A stretch of 64,000 nucleotides of DNA from Trachythela sp. YZ-2020 (Eukaryota > Cnidaria > Anthozoa > Malacalcyonacea > Clavulariidae): NCBI GenBank assembly GCA_016169945.1, contig JADLSH010000220.1, forward strand, positions 2,356,001 through 2,420,000, given 5' to 3'. The notes beneath the pieces are model-generated. The model did no database searches and was not told where the DNA came from. It saw only the letters and a list, made by a program, of their open reading frames with translations. Shown here one piece after another: positions 40,670 through 51,299 of this stretch (position 1 is the stretch's first letter; each line of letters begins with the position of its first letter). Position numbers and translations under genes: made by a program.

Positions 40670-40852
40670 TTTGAAAAGTGGTGAAGTCCGCTGTAAAATT
40701 GTGCATAAATTGTGCAACGCATTGCAGCAACATTGCAGGTCGCAAAACAAGTTGCATACGTCTGACATGTCGCTGCAACCTGCAATGTTTTTTTCCAGCA
40801 AACATTGCGAGACAAGTTGCAGCGAAAATTGCCTCGTGTAACATGGCCTTAA

Positions 40853-41089
40853 ATCTTTAAATGTTTATCCGTATGTTTCTCTCGAGTCTCGACCTGACTC
40901 GCGCATGCGTATAACGTAGAAAACCCTGGACCGTCCATGGCATCGCGGCGGACGACTTTGGATTCCGCTATGTTTTCACATACCCGGGTGTAAATATCCG
41001 AGCGGAATTAGTACCCTCGCACGGCGCTTCGCGCCGGCTCGGGGATAATCTGCATACAAAACAAAGACATTTACTCACTCATTATTATA
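40853..41089. other. Spacer with copy 2 of a CCGAGCGGAATTAGTACCCTC repeat
   Basis: 40975-41047 matches the block at about 32325-32395: CCCGGGTGT..., ATCCGAGCGGAATTAGTACC, then a GC-rich mini-hairpin (GGCGCTTCGCGCC) and GCTCGGGGAT. The unit itself is an inverted repeat (ATCCGAGC/GCTCGGGGAT), so it may be a tiny MITE. Confidence 0.55.
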
Positions 41090-41459
41090 CAAGGTGTCCC
41101 CAAAAAAAGTACCCTTTAGAAATCACTCTTTTGCGTTATTATACCTTTGGGATTTAATTGAATAGTACATGAACGGCGGAAGTATTTACAACTTCCCTTC
41201 GTCCAAATAATTTAACGCGACGTATAAGTTGTTACGACAAATACTCGTTGCTCTGTAGTCAGTTGAAGTTCAACTGACTACAGAGCAACGTCTGTTGAAC
41301 CATTCTTACTCGAACTAACGGTAAGACGAATTTGTAATTTGACATTTTTGTGTTGCTGTTCGTTTTAGAAGCTATTTTAAATGCTCAGAGGTATAACAAC
41401 GCACGTTTAACAACAAAAGAGTGATTTCTATAGGGGGACTTTTTTGGGGAACCCCCCTG
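41090..41459. mobile_element. CAGGGTGTCCC-type palindromic MITE, copy 2
   Basis: Left end CAAGGTGTCCCCAAAAAAAG, right end GGGGAACCCCCCTG, with TA on both sides. The arms pair through AAATCACTCTTTTG/CAAAAGAGTGATTT, and a strong central hairpin lies near 41262-41287 (CAGTTGAAGTTCAACTG, then CTACAGAGCAACG). The internal arm sequence is unrelated to the neighbouring copies. Confidence 0.8.
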
Positions 41460-41470
41460 TAGTTAAAATA

Positions 41471-41819
41471 CAGGGTGTCCCCAAAAAAGTAAACCCTTTG
41501 AAATTGAAATTAGCATTGCTGTCAAACAACCTATTGTATTCAATTCACACATAGGTATAATTAAGAAAAACTTGAACTGTGTGTTAAGAAAGGATTCAGA
41601 ACCTTTTTGTCTTCGTTTGAGGCCTGTTTTAGATGACGAATTGCCGTCCACAAAGATATTTCATATTAAACTTGACGAGTTATTCAAGCGTCTGAATCCG
41701 TTCTTAACACACAGTTCAAGTTTTTCTTAATTATTCCCATGTGTGAATTGAATACAATAGGTTGTTTGACAGCAATGCTAATTTCAATTTCAAAGGGTTT
41801 ACTTTTTGGGGACACCCTG
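41471..41819. mobile_element. CAGGGTGTCCC-type palindromic MITE, copy 3
   Basis: Starts CAGGGTGTCCCCAAAAAAGT and ends ACTTTTTGGGGACACCCTG with TA outside. The arms are nearly perfectly complementary for about 150 bp, for instance GCATTGCTGTCAAACAACC/GGTTGTTTGACAGCAATGC and TTGAACTGTGTGTTAAGAA/TTCTTAACACACAGTTCAA. It shares CAACCTATTGTATTCAA with copy 1. Confidence 0.88.
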
Positions 41820-41836
41820 TACAATCGGCTATTATA

Positions 41837-42267
41837 CAGGGTGTATCAAAAAAACTGCAAATACCATAATTTGTATGCACGAGATCATACATTAGAATTT
41901 CAATGGCTGTGCAAATAATTACGCTTCTGGGATTTGAAAATACGTTTCCCAGTGGTATCAAAACAAGCACATAAAGTGAATTAAACTTATGAGTTCGATT
42001 ACGAATGGCTCAGTTTACGAATGACTGCTGTCGAGTTTTGAGTTTGAGCGTACTTTAAAACAAGAAATACTCTTTTCTCTGTTGTTAGCTGAGCCATTCG
42101 TAATCGAACTAATTTTAATTCACTTTGTGTGCTTATTTTGATAGTACTGCACGTGGAAACGTATTTTCAAATCCCAGAAGCGTAATTATTTGCACAGCCA
42201 TTGAAATTCTAATGTATGATCTCGTGCATACAAATTATGGTATTTGCAGTTTTTTTGATACACCCTG
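41837..42267. mobile_element. CAGGGTG-type palindromic MITE, copy 4
   Basis: Starts CAGGGTGTATCAAAAAAACT and ends AGTTTTTTTGATACACCCTG, flanked by TA. The arms of about 190 bp pair with some divergence (GCAAATACCATAATTTGTAT; AATTATTTGCACAGCCATTG; CGATTACGAATGGCTCAG). Only the first seven to eight bases are shared with copies 2 and 3. Confidence 0.88.
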
Positions 42268-42312
42268 TAGTCCAAGTATACAGTATACAGTATACAGTAT
42301 AATACCAGAAAG

Positions 42313-43539
42313 CAGGGCGACTATAAGTAGGGCGGCGAAACGGCTAGATAATGTCGTGATCAATGTGTGATGCGCTTTGGGACTGGGGTGACGCGGCCCC
42401 TGTGTAATTTTAAAAAAAAACAAGGAGGGGAAAAAACTCCAGGTGGATCGAGTAAATGATTAATATTTTAAAAAGTATTCAGTCGATTGTTGCTGTATTT
42501 TTTCAAGATGTTATTCAAGCCTTTTAGCGTTCATACAACAAGTTTTAAGGCGTTCTGTACTATCTAACATATAAAATTTTGTGTTTTAAATCTCGAAACA
42601 TTTGTGACTTCCCTGTCCAATTTCGCCCCGCTCGCAAAACAATTTACTAATTTCGTACCTTAGAATCGAGCTAGAACGTAGCTTTTTTTAAGACAACACT
42701 GCCAACGTTTTTGCTATGGCATGTCAACTGCAGCATAAAAATTGGGTTGTAGTGTAAAAATTTCTCAGGTTCGACTGTTTTGAAAATTCGCTTATTTCAA
42801 AGGTAGTCAAACACACTAAGACCACTTTTGCAATTTCAATCTACACAAAAATATATACGCTTCTTACCATAAGAACATCATTTGCCAAAAACAAACATTT
42901 GAAGAGATATTGCAGATTTTGTATAGACGAAGGGTCATTCCATCCATCACGAGAGCTTCGGCAGTTCCAACCCCGGTTGGTTTTATAAAAAATTCAACCG
43001 CTTCTTTTGGCACCAGAACTTAGTAAATCCCAGGGCGGTTAGACCATTAATAGATGTATATTTGGTATAAATATCGTTTCTTAATTTTTTGAACTTTTTT
43101 TGCTACCTGCCGTTGAATGCGCACCAACCGGTCATTTAAATGGGGAAAGTATGACAGGCAATAGACAAATTTGGCTAACGCTGTTTACATTAGTGTGTTT
43201 ACGTCGTTGCTACCCAATTCACAACTTCGGATAACTCACATGCCTGGTTACTATTGTTCTAGTTCGGGAAAACATTGAATAGAACAAAAGTAAGTAGTAA
43301 CTAATTCACTCATGTAGATCATTCTAATGCGTATATAGTAACCTTTGTTCTATTCAATGTTTTCCCGAACTAGACCAATAGTAATTTCTGGCCTGTGTAT
43401 ATAACAAATTTGTGGTAATTTTCTTTAACAAATAAAAATGTCTCCACATGCATAAGAAGAATATTTGGGGGGTCCCCCGCATCACACATTGATCAGGGGT
43501 TGCATTGCCGTTTCGCCGCCCTATCTTATAGTCGCCCTG
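42313..43539. mobile_element. Non-autonomous DNA transposon with about 60-bp TIRs (CAGGGCGAC)
   Basis: CAGGGCGACTATAAGTAGGG and GCGGCGAAACGG on the left are mirrored by CCGTTTCGCCGCCC and TATCTTATAGTCGCCCTG on the right. A further inner match is TGATCAATGTGTGATGCG / CGCATCACACATTGATCA. The CAGGG start suggests hAT, but the flanking 8-mers (CCAGAAAG versus CTGAAAGG) do not match well. No transposase frame. It contains a separate hairpin at 43245-43388. Confidence 0.82.
43245..43388. repeat. Nested palindrome (TTCTAGTTCGGGAAAACATT)
   Basis: GGTTACTATTGTTCTAGTTC...CATTGAATAGAAC is mirrored by GTTCTATTCAATG...GAACTAGACCAATAGTAA. Arms are about 45 bp with a loop of about 55 bp. It is probably a MITE nested in the 42313-43539 element. 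Confidence 0.82.
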
Positions 43540-44365
43540 CTGAAAGGCATGATATATTTTACTTGCATAGTTGCATTAGGTAAGTAAAAAAAATAAATTG
43601 AAATTACATCAGGAACAAATGCGAATTGCATGTTGGTGAATGTTCACCGAGACGAAGTAACTGATAGTTACTCTATCAAACTTTGTAAAACAATATTTAG
43701 TGATAATTAATTATTCTGTAGTAATTTTGGATAAAAACTAGTTAATACTCTGTATATCTCCCATTATTCTAGTATATAGTGTGTGTGATACTATTTAGGG
43801 AGTATTTTTATTAAAATATTAAACATCGCTTCATATTTTTAATTTAGGTTTTTCAAGCGAACAGCGATCAAAATTCGATTGTTACCCACTCATTTAAAAG
43901 TCGTTTTCAAGCTCGGTACATGCGTGTCTGGCCAAAATCTTGGAGCGATTATCCAGCGATGAGGCTCGAGTATTACGGTTGTCGTCTGTAGAACTTGTTG
44001 AATATGTGCATGCATGAGTTGTTATGTAAATTATGTTACACAGAATTATGTAATTGCTGACGTATACTGTAGTAGTAATTGCTGACGTATACTGTAGTGG
44101 TAGTCGTTGTATATATTCTTTGTAATGTGCTTTGTAGTCATCGCACAGATAATAAATAACTTGCGAACTGTGTATACCTATTTTATACTGAATACTAAAA
44201 CCGAATTTCCGGTATTTTGGTGGCTACTGGTGTACGCTTAGCCTGCGCCGCAGACGCCCTTAATTTTTTTAGTAATATACGGGCCTCTGCGCAGATTAGC
44301 GCCATGAAATGGCGCCGCGCCGTGTTAATGCAGAAAAATAATCCCAAACTTCCACTTAACTTGAC
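43540..44365. other. AT-rich non-coding
   Basis: Contains a short tandem duplication, AATTGCTGACGTATACTGTAGTAGT / AATTGCTGACGTATACTGTAGTGGT in part, at about 44050-44102. No gene seen. Confidence 0.4.
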
Positions 44366-44581
44366 TTAAGCCTGGTTCACACGAGTGAGATAAGCTGAAG
44401 CAGAAATACAAAAGAAAACTTTCCCTCTAGGGCTTAAAAAGACAAAGCGGAAATAATTTTATTTTGAAATGTCTTTTGTTTGGTTCCGGCTTAGCTTATG
44501 CTTACAGGTCCCTTTGTTTTACCCTTTGTCTTTCCTTATGCTTATGCTTGTGCTTATCTCGCTCGTGTGAACCGGGCTTAA
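44366..44581. mobile_element. MITE with TTAAGCCTGGTTCACACGAG TIRs
   Basis: The left end TTAAGCCTGGTTCACACGAG and the right end CTCGTGTGAACCGGGCTTAA are complementary, and the pairing extends through GTGAGATAAGC/GCTTATCTCGC and partly inward. The TTA/TAA edge could belong to the TIR or to a 3-bp duplication. Confidence 0.85.
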
Positions 44582-44590
44582 TTCGATCTC

Positions 44591-44736
44591 AATGGCGTAG
44601 CCAGCCCGCCGATTTGGTCCCGCAATGCAAATTTGAAATAATCATTATTCATTTCTTTAGAAATTGAGTGTTTTCACCGTCAATGAACACGAACAAATTT
44701 GCATAGCGGGACTAAATCGGCGGGCTGGCTACGCTA
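44591..44736. mobile_element. MITE with GGCGTAGCCAGCCCGCCGAT TIRs (hAT-like)
   Basis: TGGCGTAGCCAGCCCGCCGATTT pairs with AAATCGGCGGGCTGGCTACGC. The inner GGTCCCGCAATGCAAATTTG pairs with CAAATTTGCATAGCGGGAC. The CAATGGCGTAGCCAG start resembles the hAT-type CAGTGGCGTAGCCAG terminus. It lies head-on against the next MITE. Confidence 0.82.
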
Positions 44737-44750
44737 TACTGTTAATTCTA

Positions 44751-45257
44751 CAGGGTGTATAAAAAAGGAGACTTTAGAAATTCACCTTAGTGTTATAATT
44801 TGAACGTCTGAGTACTACAGTGTGTCCCAAAAAACCCCAAAACTATTGAAATAACGTATTGTTAGAATTTGAATGGCCTAGCACTAAGCTGAACGCAAAG
44901 ATCCGTAAAATATTGACAGAGTGCATAATATTAAATATTGACTTATTAAGAAATTAAAATATCTTTATAAAGCGCACGATTTTCTGCTCTTGGGAATTTA
45001 AAGCAGCTTCTTAAATTCTAAAAGAGAATGACTGAGCAAAAATGATAAGTCTTATGTCAAGCTTTTATGCACTCGTGGGTTCAGCAGAGTGCTGAGGCAT
45101 TCAAATTCTAAAAATACGTTATTCCAATAGTTTTGGGTTTTTTTGGGACACCCTGTACTGTATACTGAACCCATGGGTGCGTAAGCACAATTGAATCGAA
45201 TTTTATGCACGGAGAAGTTGATTAAAAGTCAATTTATAGGATAATTTATACACCCTG
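44751..45257. mobile_element. CAGGGTGTAT-type MITE with nested copy 5 of the CAGGGTGTCCC family
   Basis: The outer unit starts CAGGGTGTATAAAAAAGG (44751) and ends TTATACACCCTG (45257), with TA outside. Inside it, 44818-45155 (CAGTGTGTCCCAAAAAACCC ... GGGTTTTTTTGGGACACCCTG, TA-flanked) is a full palindrome with arms pairing over ATTGAAATAACGTATTGTTA and GAATTTGAATG. A member of the family inserted into another member. Confidence 0.82.
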
Positions 45258-45660
45258 TATATAAGGGATGAATGTTTGAGAGTTTTGATCATCGTTTTCT
45301 GGCCGTTACGTTTTGGTCTAGTCGACCGAAATATAAAGGAAGAAGTTGAGAAAACATACTGTTTGCGTTTTGGGCCTTAACTTTGATATATTTTTAAATT
45401 CAGGCTGTGATTATATCGTATTTTTGGAGTGCTCAACGCGTTAACAGCCCAGCGTTCGCTTTGTACATACAACGCAATTTGAAACAGGTATAATTATATC
45501 GTAACAACCATTTAGGGAAAAAATGTATATTCCATCAATCACAAACTGTTCCGGAATCTGTGCGAATCATCTATGGTGCGAATGCGGCGACATGCTGGCA
45601 ACAAACACACACGCTAATCTACATAGACCTAAAAACGTAATATTAACAGTCTTGCTGTTC
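45258..45660. other. Non-coding between MITEs and a retroelement
   Basis: No coding sequence recognised. The retroelement fragment probably begins near 45640-45680. Confidence 0.35.
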
Positions 45661-46452
45661 GTAAGTACTGTTCGCGAGTAGCTTGTGGTCGCCCTACACC
45701 ATTAAACATCGCATGCTGATCGAAAATGTTCAACGACGGGCCACAAAATTCATCATGAACTATCCAAAAGATATGTCCTACGTGGAACGGTTGCAGAAGA
45801 CTTGTCTTCTTCCTCTGGACTTCCGAAGGGAGATTTCTGATCTAATACTCCTATTTAAATCTAAATATCAACTCATATCAATGGACATAAATAAATATAT
45901 ATCTACTTATAATCCTGGCTATAAATCACGAAGCTACGACGAAAATGACTTCTATCTCATCGTAAAACACAATCAAGATTACTTCAAAAACTCTTACTTC
46001 ATCAGATCAGCTAAACTTTGGAACAGTCTACCCACCGAGATAAAGACATGCTTTAGTTTATGTTCGTTTAGAGCAAGGTTAATTAACTTATATAGTTGCA
46101 AGTCAAAAACTTACAAACTTCCTAGTAATCGTAGCTAATATTAAGTGTATCGATGTATATATTTTGTAAAGTAAGGTTATAAGAGGTTTCAGGAACTTTC
46201 TCGGTGTGTGGATAACCGTGACATTTAATTATAATTAGGGGTTAACCTATTGTTAAGCTAACTGTTTGACCTTCGTTCGTCCTTACACCGAGAAAGAGCC
46301 TAGTTATATAAACTATAAGGGGTGAGGTATTAATTGGGACGAAAGTCCTGTTCAACATCCCAGTCACGTAGGTTGTCTTGTGATATGTTATGTAAATCAT
46401 TGCCTTTTGTGAACATTTGTGACGAATTGAATAATAATAATAATAATAATAG
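45661..46452 (+). mobile_element. 3' fragment of a non-LTR retrotransposon with (AAT)n tail
   Basis: The frame 45683-46138 encodes WSPYTIKHRMLIENVQRR, ATKFIMNYPKDMSYVERL, LLPLDFRREISDLILLFKSK and YFIRSAKLWNSLPTEIKT, the classic CR1/L2 RT tail. About 300 bp of 3' UTR follows, then an (AAT)n tail at 46429-46452. It is similar in sequence to the tail of the 10.5-kb element and to the nested fragment at 58.1 kb. Confidence 0.88.
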
Positions 46453-46892
46453 TAAGCTCGAGGCTTGTAGACGCGATGTTGGCGGCAATTTCGGTTCATG
46501 TTTCACCGACAGACCGAACGTATGACGCAAAGAAATTTCCTACATAATTAAGTAATCTGCGCAGTTCATGCAAAGTGCCGAATTGTTTACGTTACTGTCA
46601 TACTTATCAACATATGTCACTGTTTTGAATTTATTATATATTGAAAAATACAGTGATACTCAGAAACAACCTGAATCTGCCAGTTGTGGTTTGTTTACAT
46701 TTTCTCGGCTTCAGTACGATTTTTTCATTTAGCTTGTCTTTTTTCATTTTTTTCAGTTATTCGTCCCTTGTGGTTGTCACGTCTTACCGCAATAGGTTAG
46801 TGGTGCAGTCCTGTAAGGTTAACAATGCAGGCGGGGGTGAGGGGTGGAGGGGCTCTCAAAAAGAGGGGTGACAAAGTATGGATTGACAAGGT

Positions 46893-47890
46893 TGTATACT
46901 TGGGAAGGATATGTATGTTGATGAAACCATGTTGCCGAAAGACTCTATTGTGGAAATGTTCCATGCTGGTACCCCAGAATCTGCCAAGCAGCATATTTTA
47001 AAGTCTGTATCCCTTCCTGATGGTCATGTGAGGTACTTATTTGCACCATTGTATTTGGAATGGGAATAGATTTAAAAGCAGCACGGAGAGTAATTCATTT
47101 TGGTCCTTCTCAAACATTGAATGTATTTTACAAGAATGTGGCCGTGTTGGAAGGAATGGTGGACAGAGCCAATGCATCCTCCTTTGTAATGGTCAATTGG
47201 CTTCTCGTTGCTCAGCTGACATGAAGGAGCTGCTCAACAACAAACAGAAATGTCGCCATGATAACTGGTAACCATGAAATTGTGGTTGAAGGGTGTCAAT
47301 GTTTTGACATTTGTGCTCAAGCTTGCTTATTATCAGAGGTGGATGTTCAAAAAACATTTTGCAGGATTTCTCTAGTCGTCAAACAAAACCATACAAATAT
47401 AACAACCAAAGAACTGTCTGCACACATGAACAAAGAAACGGATTGAAATTATAAAGTTGTTCGGTTATCGTGATGTTTTACTGAAAGAAGCACCAAAGCA
47501 AGTGCTATATCCAAATATCCACATGGAATTCGAATCTATTCAAATAAGTCAAATTAAATTATTGAATAATGCATTAAGCTGTTTTCAGTATTGGACATAT
47601 TCTAATGCATTGTGTTGAAATATGGCGACTGAAGTGAACATGCACATGGTGTTTTTCACAAATATTTGGTGATGTTGACATACAGGAACTCACTATTGAT
47701 TTTGAAGTGACTGATTTTCATGATACAGTGGATTGAGATTGGATGGATATTAGAGATGACTGATCGGCTGATTTAATATCACTTCAGGAAAGCAGTTCAT
47801 TACAAATGAGCCTGGATACAAGCGAGCTATACTTATCAGCAGGAGAAACAGTAGACACAAGTATTGTGATAAGGGATATTGCATTATATA
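46893..47890 (+). pseudogene. RecQ-type DNA helicase, C-terminal half, frameshifted
   Basis: Three frames together give the RecQ C-terminal helicase lobe. First comes MFHAGTPESAKQHILKSVSL (strand with the HAG motif). After a shift, CTIVFGMGIDLKAARRVIHF gives motif V and GPSQTLNVF; after another shift, QECGRVGRNGGQSQCILLCN gives motif VI with the arginine finger. A zinc-binding region follows (KQKCRH...GCQCFDICAQAC), then scattered pieces (KLFGYRDVLLKEAPKQVLYP; IFGDVDIQELTIDF) to about 47890. The N-terminal lobe with Walker A is absent. No introns are seen, and the copy is certainly dead. It converges on the DUF6589-like gene downstream. Confidence 0.82.
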
Positions 47891-47959
47891 GTGATTATAA
47901 TTATTACGGAAATTGAACCGTAATCATTATAATGGTACGTACAATATGTACAGTATCCT

Positions 47960-48240
47960 GGCAGTACCTTACCACTAACAAGTAAAATCGTATGGCATTA
48001 GACAGAGTAAAATACTAAAGGAGACACTGACAGACAGTTTTGTTAACCCATTGAGCTGCAATGCGCCTTACTTTGTTATTTTACTTTGTCTAACGCCAGA
48101 CGACTCTACTTGTCAAGGAAAGGATCTTGCACATTAATGGGTTAACCCATCAACTGGCAAACCCTACCACTGAAAAATAAAATCATTTGGCATTAGACAG
48201 AGTAATATACTAAAGTAGGGCGCATTGCAAGCTAATAGTT
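47960..48240. repeat. Dispersed repeat with TTAACCCATT and GGCATTAGACAGAGTAAAAT
   Basis: Units containing GGCATTAGACAGAGTAAAAT, ACCCATTGAGCTGCAATGCG and CTACCACTGAAAAATAAAAT recur twice or more in both orientations. The same unit set reappears at 51300-51520 inside the minus-strand gene, so it is a repeat family and not gene sequence. Confidence 0.75.
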
Positions 48241-48855
48241 AACGTTGGTGGCAACTCTCCAGTTGGCTTCACGCTCAGTATATGTTTTAATTAAAGCACA
48301 TTTACCCCCTTTAATGCCCAAGAACCTCCTCATACAGAGTAAAATAATCTGACGAGAGACAAGAGTAGAATAATAAAGTTGGACACATTGTGGCTCAATG
48401 AGCATTCTTTGTTGCTTCATGAGCTTTCTTTGAGCATTTGCCACAGGCAACTTATTTTTTACTCCTTCTAACGAAAGATAATTTTACTCATCAAGAGGAC
48501 ACATACAAAATGCGAAATAAAGGTTTAAAAAAGACATTGGGGAATGTCCCATTCCCAACAGTAGCTCATTGCTAGTTTGAATAACACTGTCCGGTGTTAA
48601 GAAGCATAGACTGACAGAAGTTTATAGGATATCTACAAGCACATATATGACTGTTAACTGCAATATTTAGGACAGTTTTCACATGCAATTATCCAGCAGT
48701 TTTGTTTAAATAAATGTTCTTTTTATGTCCGTCAATCCATTTGAATGCATTACGAAGGTCAAACCTTTGTAAGAGCCTTTGGTGCATTTGAAACATTATT
48801 TACAACTAAGGCTCATTAACAATTTTTTTCAAATCACGGGAACATTTCTTTTGAA

Positions 48856-49005
48856 GTAATAGTTCAAACACGAGTAGGAGGACTTCCTCCGATTTCTAAA
48901 CACCGAGAAGAGTTGAATATACGAGGCGAAGCCGAGTATATTTTAACGCATTTCGAGGTGTTTAGAAATCGGAGGAAGTCTTCCTTACGAGTGTTTGAAC
49001 TTACT
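48856..49005. repeat. Long hairpin with GAGGCGAAGCCGAG apex
   Basis: AGTTCAAACACGAGTAGGAG and GACTTCCTCCGATTTCTAAA on the left pair with TTTAGAAATCGGAGGAAGTC and CGAGTGTTTGAAC on the right. The centre is TATACGAGGCGAAGCCGAGTATA. It lies just 3' of the minus-strand DUF6589-like gene (about 115 bp beyond its stop). Confidence 0.85.
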
Positions 49006-49121
49006 TCTCAAACGAACGTGTAGTTTGCGAGAAAACCGACGTGAAAGTTCACTTAATTTATGTAATTTCTTCCTCTGATTTCAAACCATCTTCCACGCTC
49101 ATGATTCTCTTTGTTTTTGGT

Positions 49122-50103
49122 TCATGAATTATTAATGAGCTTGAGAATATGTTTTCCTGATTGCTTAAGGACGTTACAATCGTGATCGAAGTTGTCCATG
49201 AGCTGCTTAGTCAGAGATATGGACTGGCAGAATCTGTTTATTGCTTTTTGATTTGATTCATTGAGACCCATTTTCTTAATGATCTCTTTTAGGACGCGAT
49301 TATAATGTTCTAAGGCCAGGTCAAGAGGAATGTTTCCACCCATTCCATGTTTGGCTTTAATAGACCTATTCCAAATAAGCCTATGGGCATCCCGTGAGGA
49401 TAAAATTGCATGAACCTGGGAAATAAGATGTAAACCTTCCAAGGCATACTTACGGCTACTTGCTCCATCTGCTTTCAAAAACATGAGAAGCGTCTTAGAA
49501 TACGCAACCCATCAGCTTCTGATATAGCATCGGAAAAATTTAGATACAACATACCATACTCAATACTCTGATAATTACGAACATCATCCTTGACAACTGG
49601 TGCACGAGTGGAAGGTGTAAAAGGACGATGCAATCCATGGGTTTTCTCATGCATAATACGTCTTTTACCATCAAAGGCAAAATACTTTGTGCAGCCCGCG
49701 AATCTGCACCCGAAACGACCATTAAGTAAAAGATCAATACTAGATCTACTCTCCTCCATGTCTTTTATTTGGGCATTTATGTTTTTCTCATTGACATTAT
49801 ATGTATCTACAATCTGAAACATCAGATCCGTTAAAAACTTATTTTGTGTTTCACCTGTTGCCTCGACAACAGATGGTGGAAAAACATCTTCTGAGGGTGT
49901 GTCTTCTATGGAGGTGATGTGCATAAAATCTAGAGTAGCAGCAATCACTCTTGCCTCAATTTCCATTTTAAAGAACTGTTTGCAGGCGGGAAAGTGGTTA
50001 TCAACTTCATTGGTAACATTTCTTCTATTAACAAAATCTCGATCAGAGTACAAAGTACATTTGTCTGATAATGCATTTGTGTTGTAAAAGTGATCAAAGG
50101 CAA
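49122..50103 (-). pseudogene. DUF6589-like gene, C-terminal exon with C2H2 finger
   Basis: The acceptor TTGTACATTTACAG lies at about 50104, then AFDHFYNTNALSDKCTLYS, DRDFVNRRNVTNE and FKMEIEARVIAATLDFMHI. A C2H2 finger follows: CRFAGCTKYFAFDGKRRIMH with H-x3-5-H (EKTHGLH). After a frameshift at about 49490, LKADGASSRKYALEGLHLIS, LSSRDAHRLIWNRSIKAKHG and MGGNIPLDLALEHYNRVLKE, the most conserved block of the family, runs to a stop at 49122. Repairing one base would make the whole exon open. Confidence 0.7.
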
Positions 50104-51012
50104 CTGTAAATGTACAACATTTGTAACAGCATTAGTCACCTGCTGACAAGGAAATCAACTTGCACAATGATTAATCTCCAAAATTTCAACTCCCAAGATC
50201 CTGACAACCAATATACAATCTGCATTTTTGTAACAGTCCTTATTCAACCAATTTACTGCTTATTATTCTATTGGAAAATTTCGGTAGAGCCATCTGTTTT
50301 GGCTCTACGGAATTTTTTAGAATCGTTTAAGGAATGAATCATTGTAATTGAGACAAATTATGAAATATAAAATGGGGGTATCCAGGCGTTTGGGTATGTT
50401 AAAAGCCACTGTTGCCATACCAACGATAGTCACATCATTTTTGTGAACAATTTCCTACTGTAAGGGGCCGATTACACTCTCTTCCGCAGAGGCTTGTAAG
50501 TTTAAAAAAAATATTTAATCGTCTTACATAGAGTTTCCTGAAGCGTGTTGGGAGCAGCGGTACACATGGGGAAAATAGGGGATTTGCAAGGGCTGATTAT
50601 ATGAGCCCGGTTAGTCAGGCTGTAATTGTTAGCCGGGCTAAGACGTTAGGGAGCTGTAATTAATTATTCCCGGGATGGGGCTGGAAGGAAAAATTAACCC
50701 TGAAAACTGCAAAGTACAAGTAAACATTAACCTGAAAAAAGTTTCATAGCCGATAGTTATTTTTCAAAAGTTTTCATAGTCCCACCAAATTTTCAAAAAT
50801 AGTTTCATGGCCTAGCACTTTTCCTTCCGGCTCCCTCCCGGGTAGAATTAATGACAGCTCCCATGAACAAGCCAAAATTGCCAAATATTTACGAGTTAAT
50901 AGCATAGGGTAGGTTACAAAAGTGAAATTCATGCTTTATTGGACAAATTTCCAATTTAAAACTACTTAAGAAAGAACATAAGAACAATGTGCATTTGGAT
51001 AAATATTTGTAC

Positions 51013-51291
51013 CGGTAAAAATTTCATATGTGAAAGAAAATCTGCAACCTCAAAATCTATTCCCTCTTTTCTGTCAACTGCAGTAAGGCCATTAGCTATC
51101 TGCATAAGAGAGTTAACACCTCGCTCTACTGATAGCTGATCACCAGCCACCCCTTGGCCAGAAAGCTTTACGTCATTTTTTGTTTCAGCATGAAGGACGT
51201 ATTGGTGGATTTCATTTATAACAGCTTCCATTCCTTCATTTGTGTTTTCATTTTCGAATAGCATACCCAGAATAAGATGGCATATAACCAA
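51013..51291 (-). pseudogene. DUF6589-like gene, GDQLSVERGVN exon
   Basis: The frame reads MLFENENTNEGMEAVINEIH, then GVAGDQLSVERGVNSLMQIA and NGLTAVDRKEGIDFEV. A donor-like CCG/GTACAA lies at 51012. The acceptor could not be placed: no clean AG precedes MLFEN. The phase-0 donor does not fit the phase of the next acceptor at 50103, so a small exon may lie between them, or an indel is present. Confidence 0.6.
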
Positions 51292-51299
51292 TTTAATTG

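Larger units (their letters stand above)
34089..40849. mobile_element. PIF/Harbinger DNA transposon, nearly complete, with nested Penelope pair
   Basis: The left TIR (AGGCCATGTTACACGAGGCA... from 34089) and the right TIR (its complement, ending at 40849) match over about 45 bp, into GCTGCAACTTGTCTCGCAA. Both are flanked by TAA (34086-34088 and 40850-40852), the TWA duplication expected for Harbinger. Subterminal regions repeat the GCAACTTG/CAAGTTGC motif many times. The two canonical genes are present in convergent orientation: a MADF DNA-binding protein (+) and a DDE transposase (-). A PLE pair (36407-39242) lies between them. Without it the element would be about 3.9 kb. Confidence 0.93.

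Noticed and set aside
42305..43547. 8-bp hAT target duplication for the CAGGGCGAC element
   Set aside because: The flanking octamers CCAGAAAG and CTGAAAGG agree at only five of eight positions, so the superfamily was left open.
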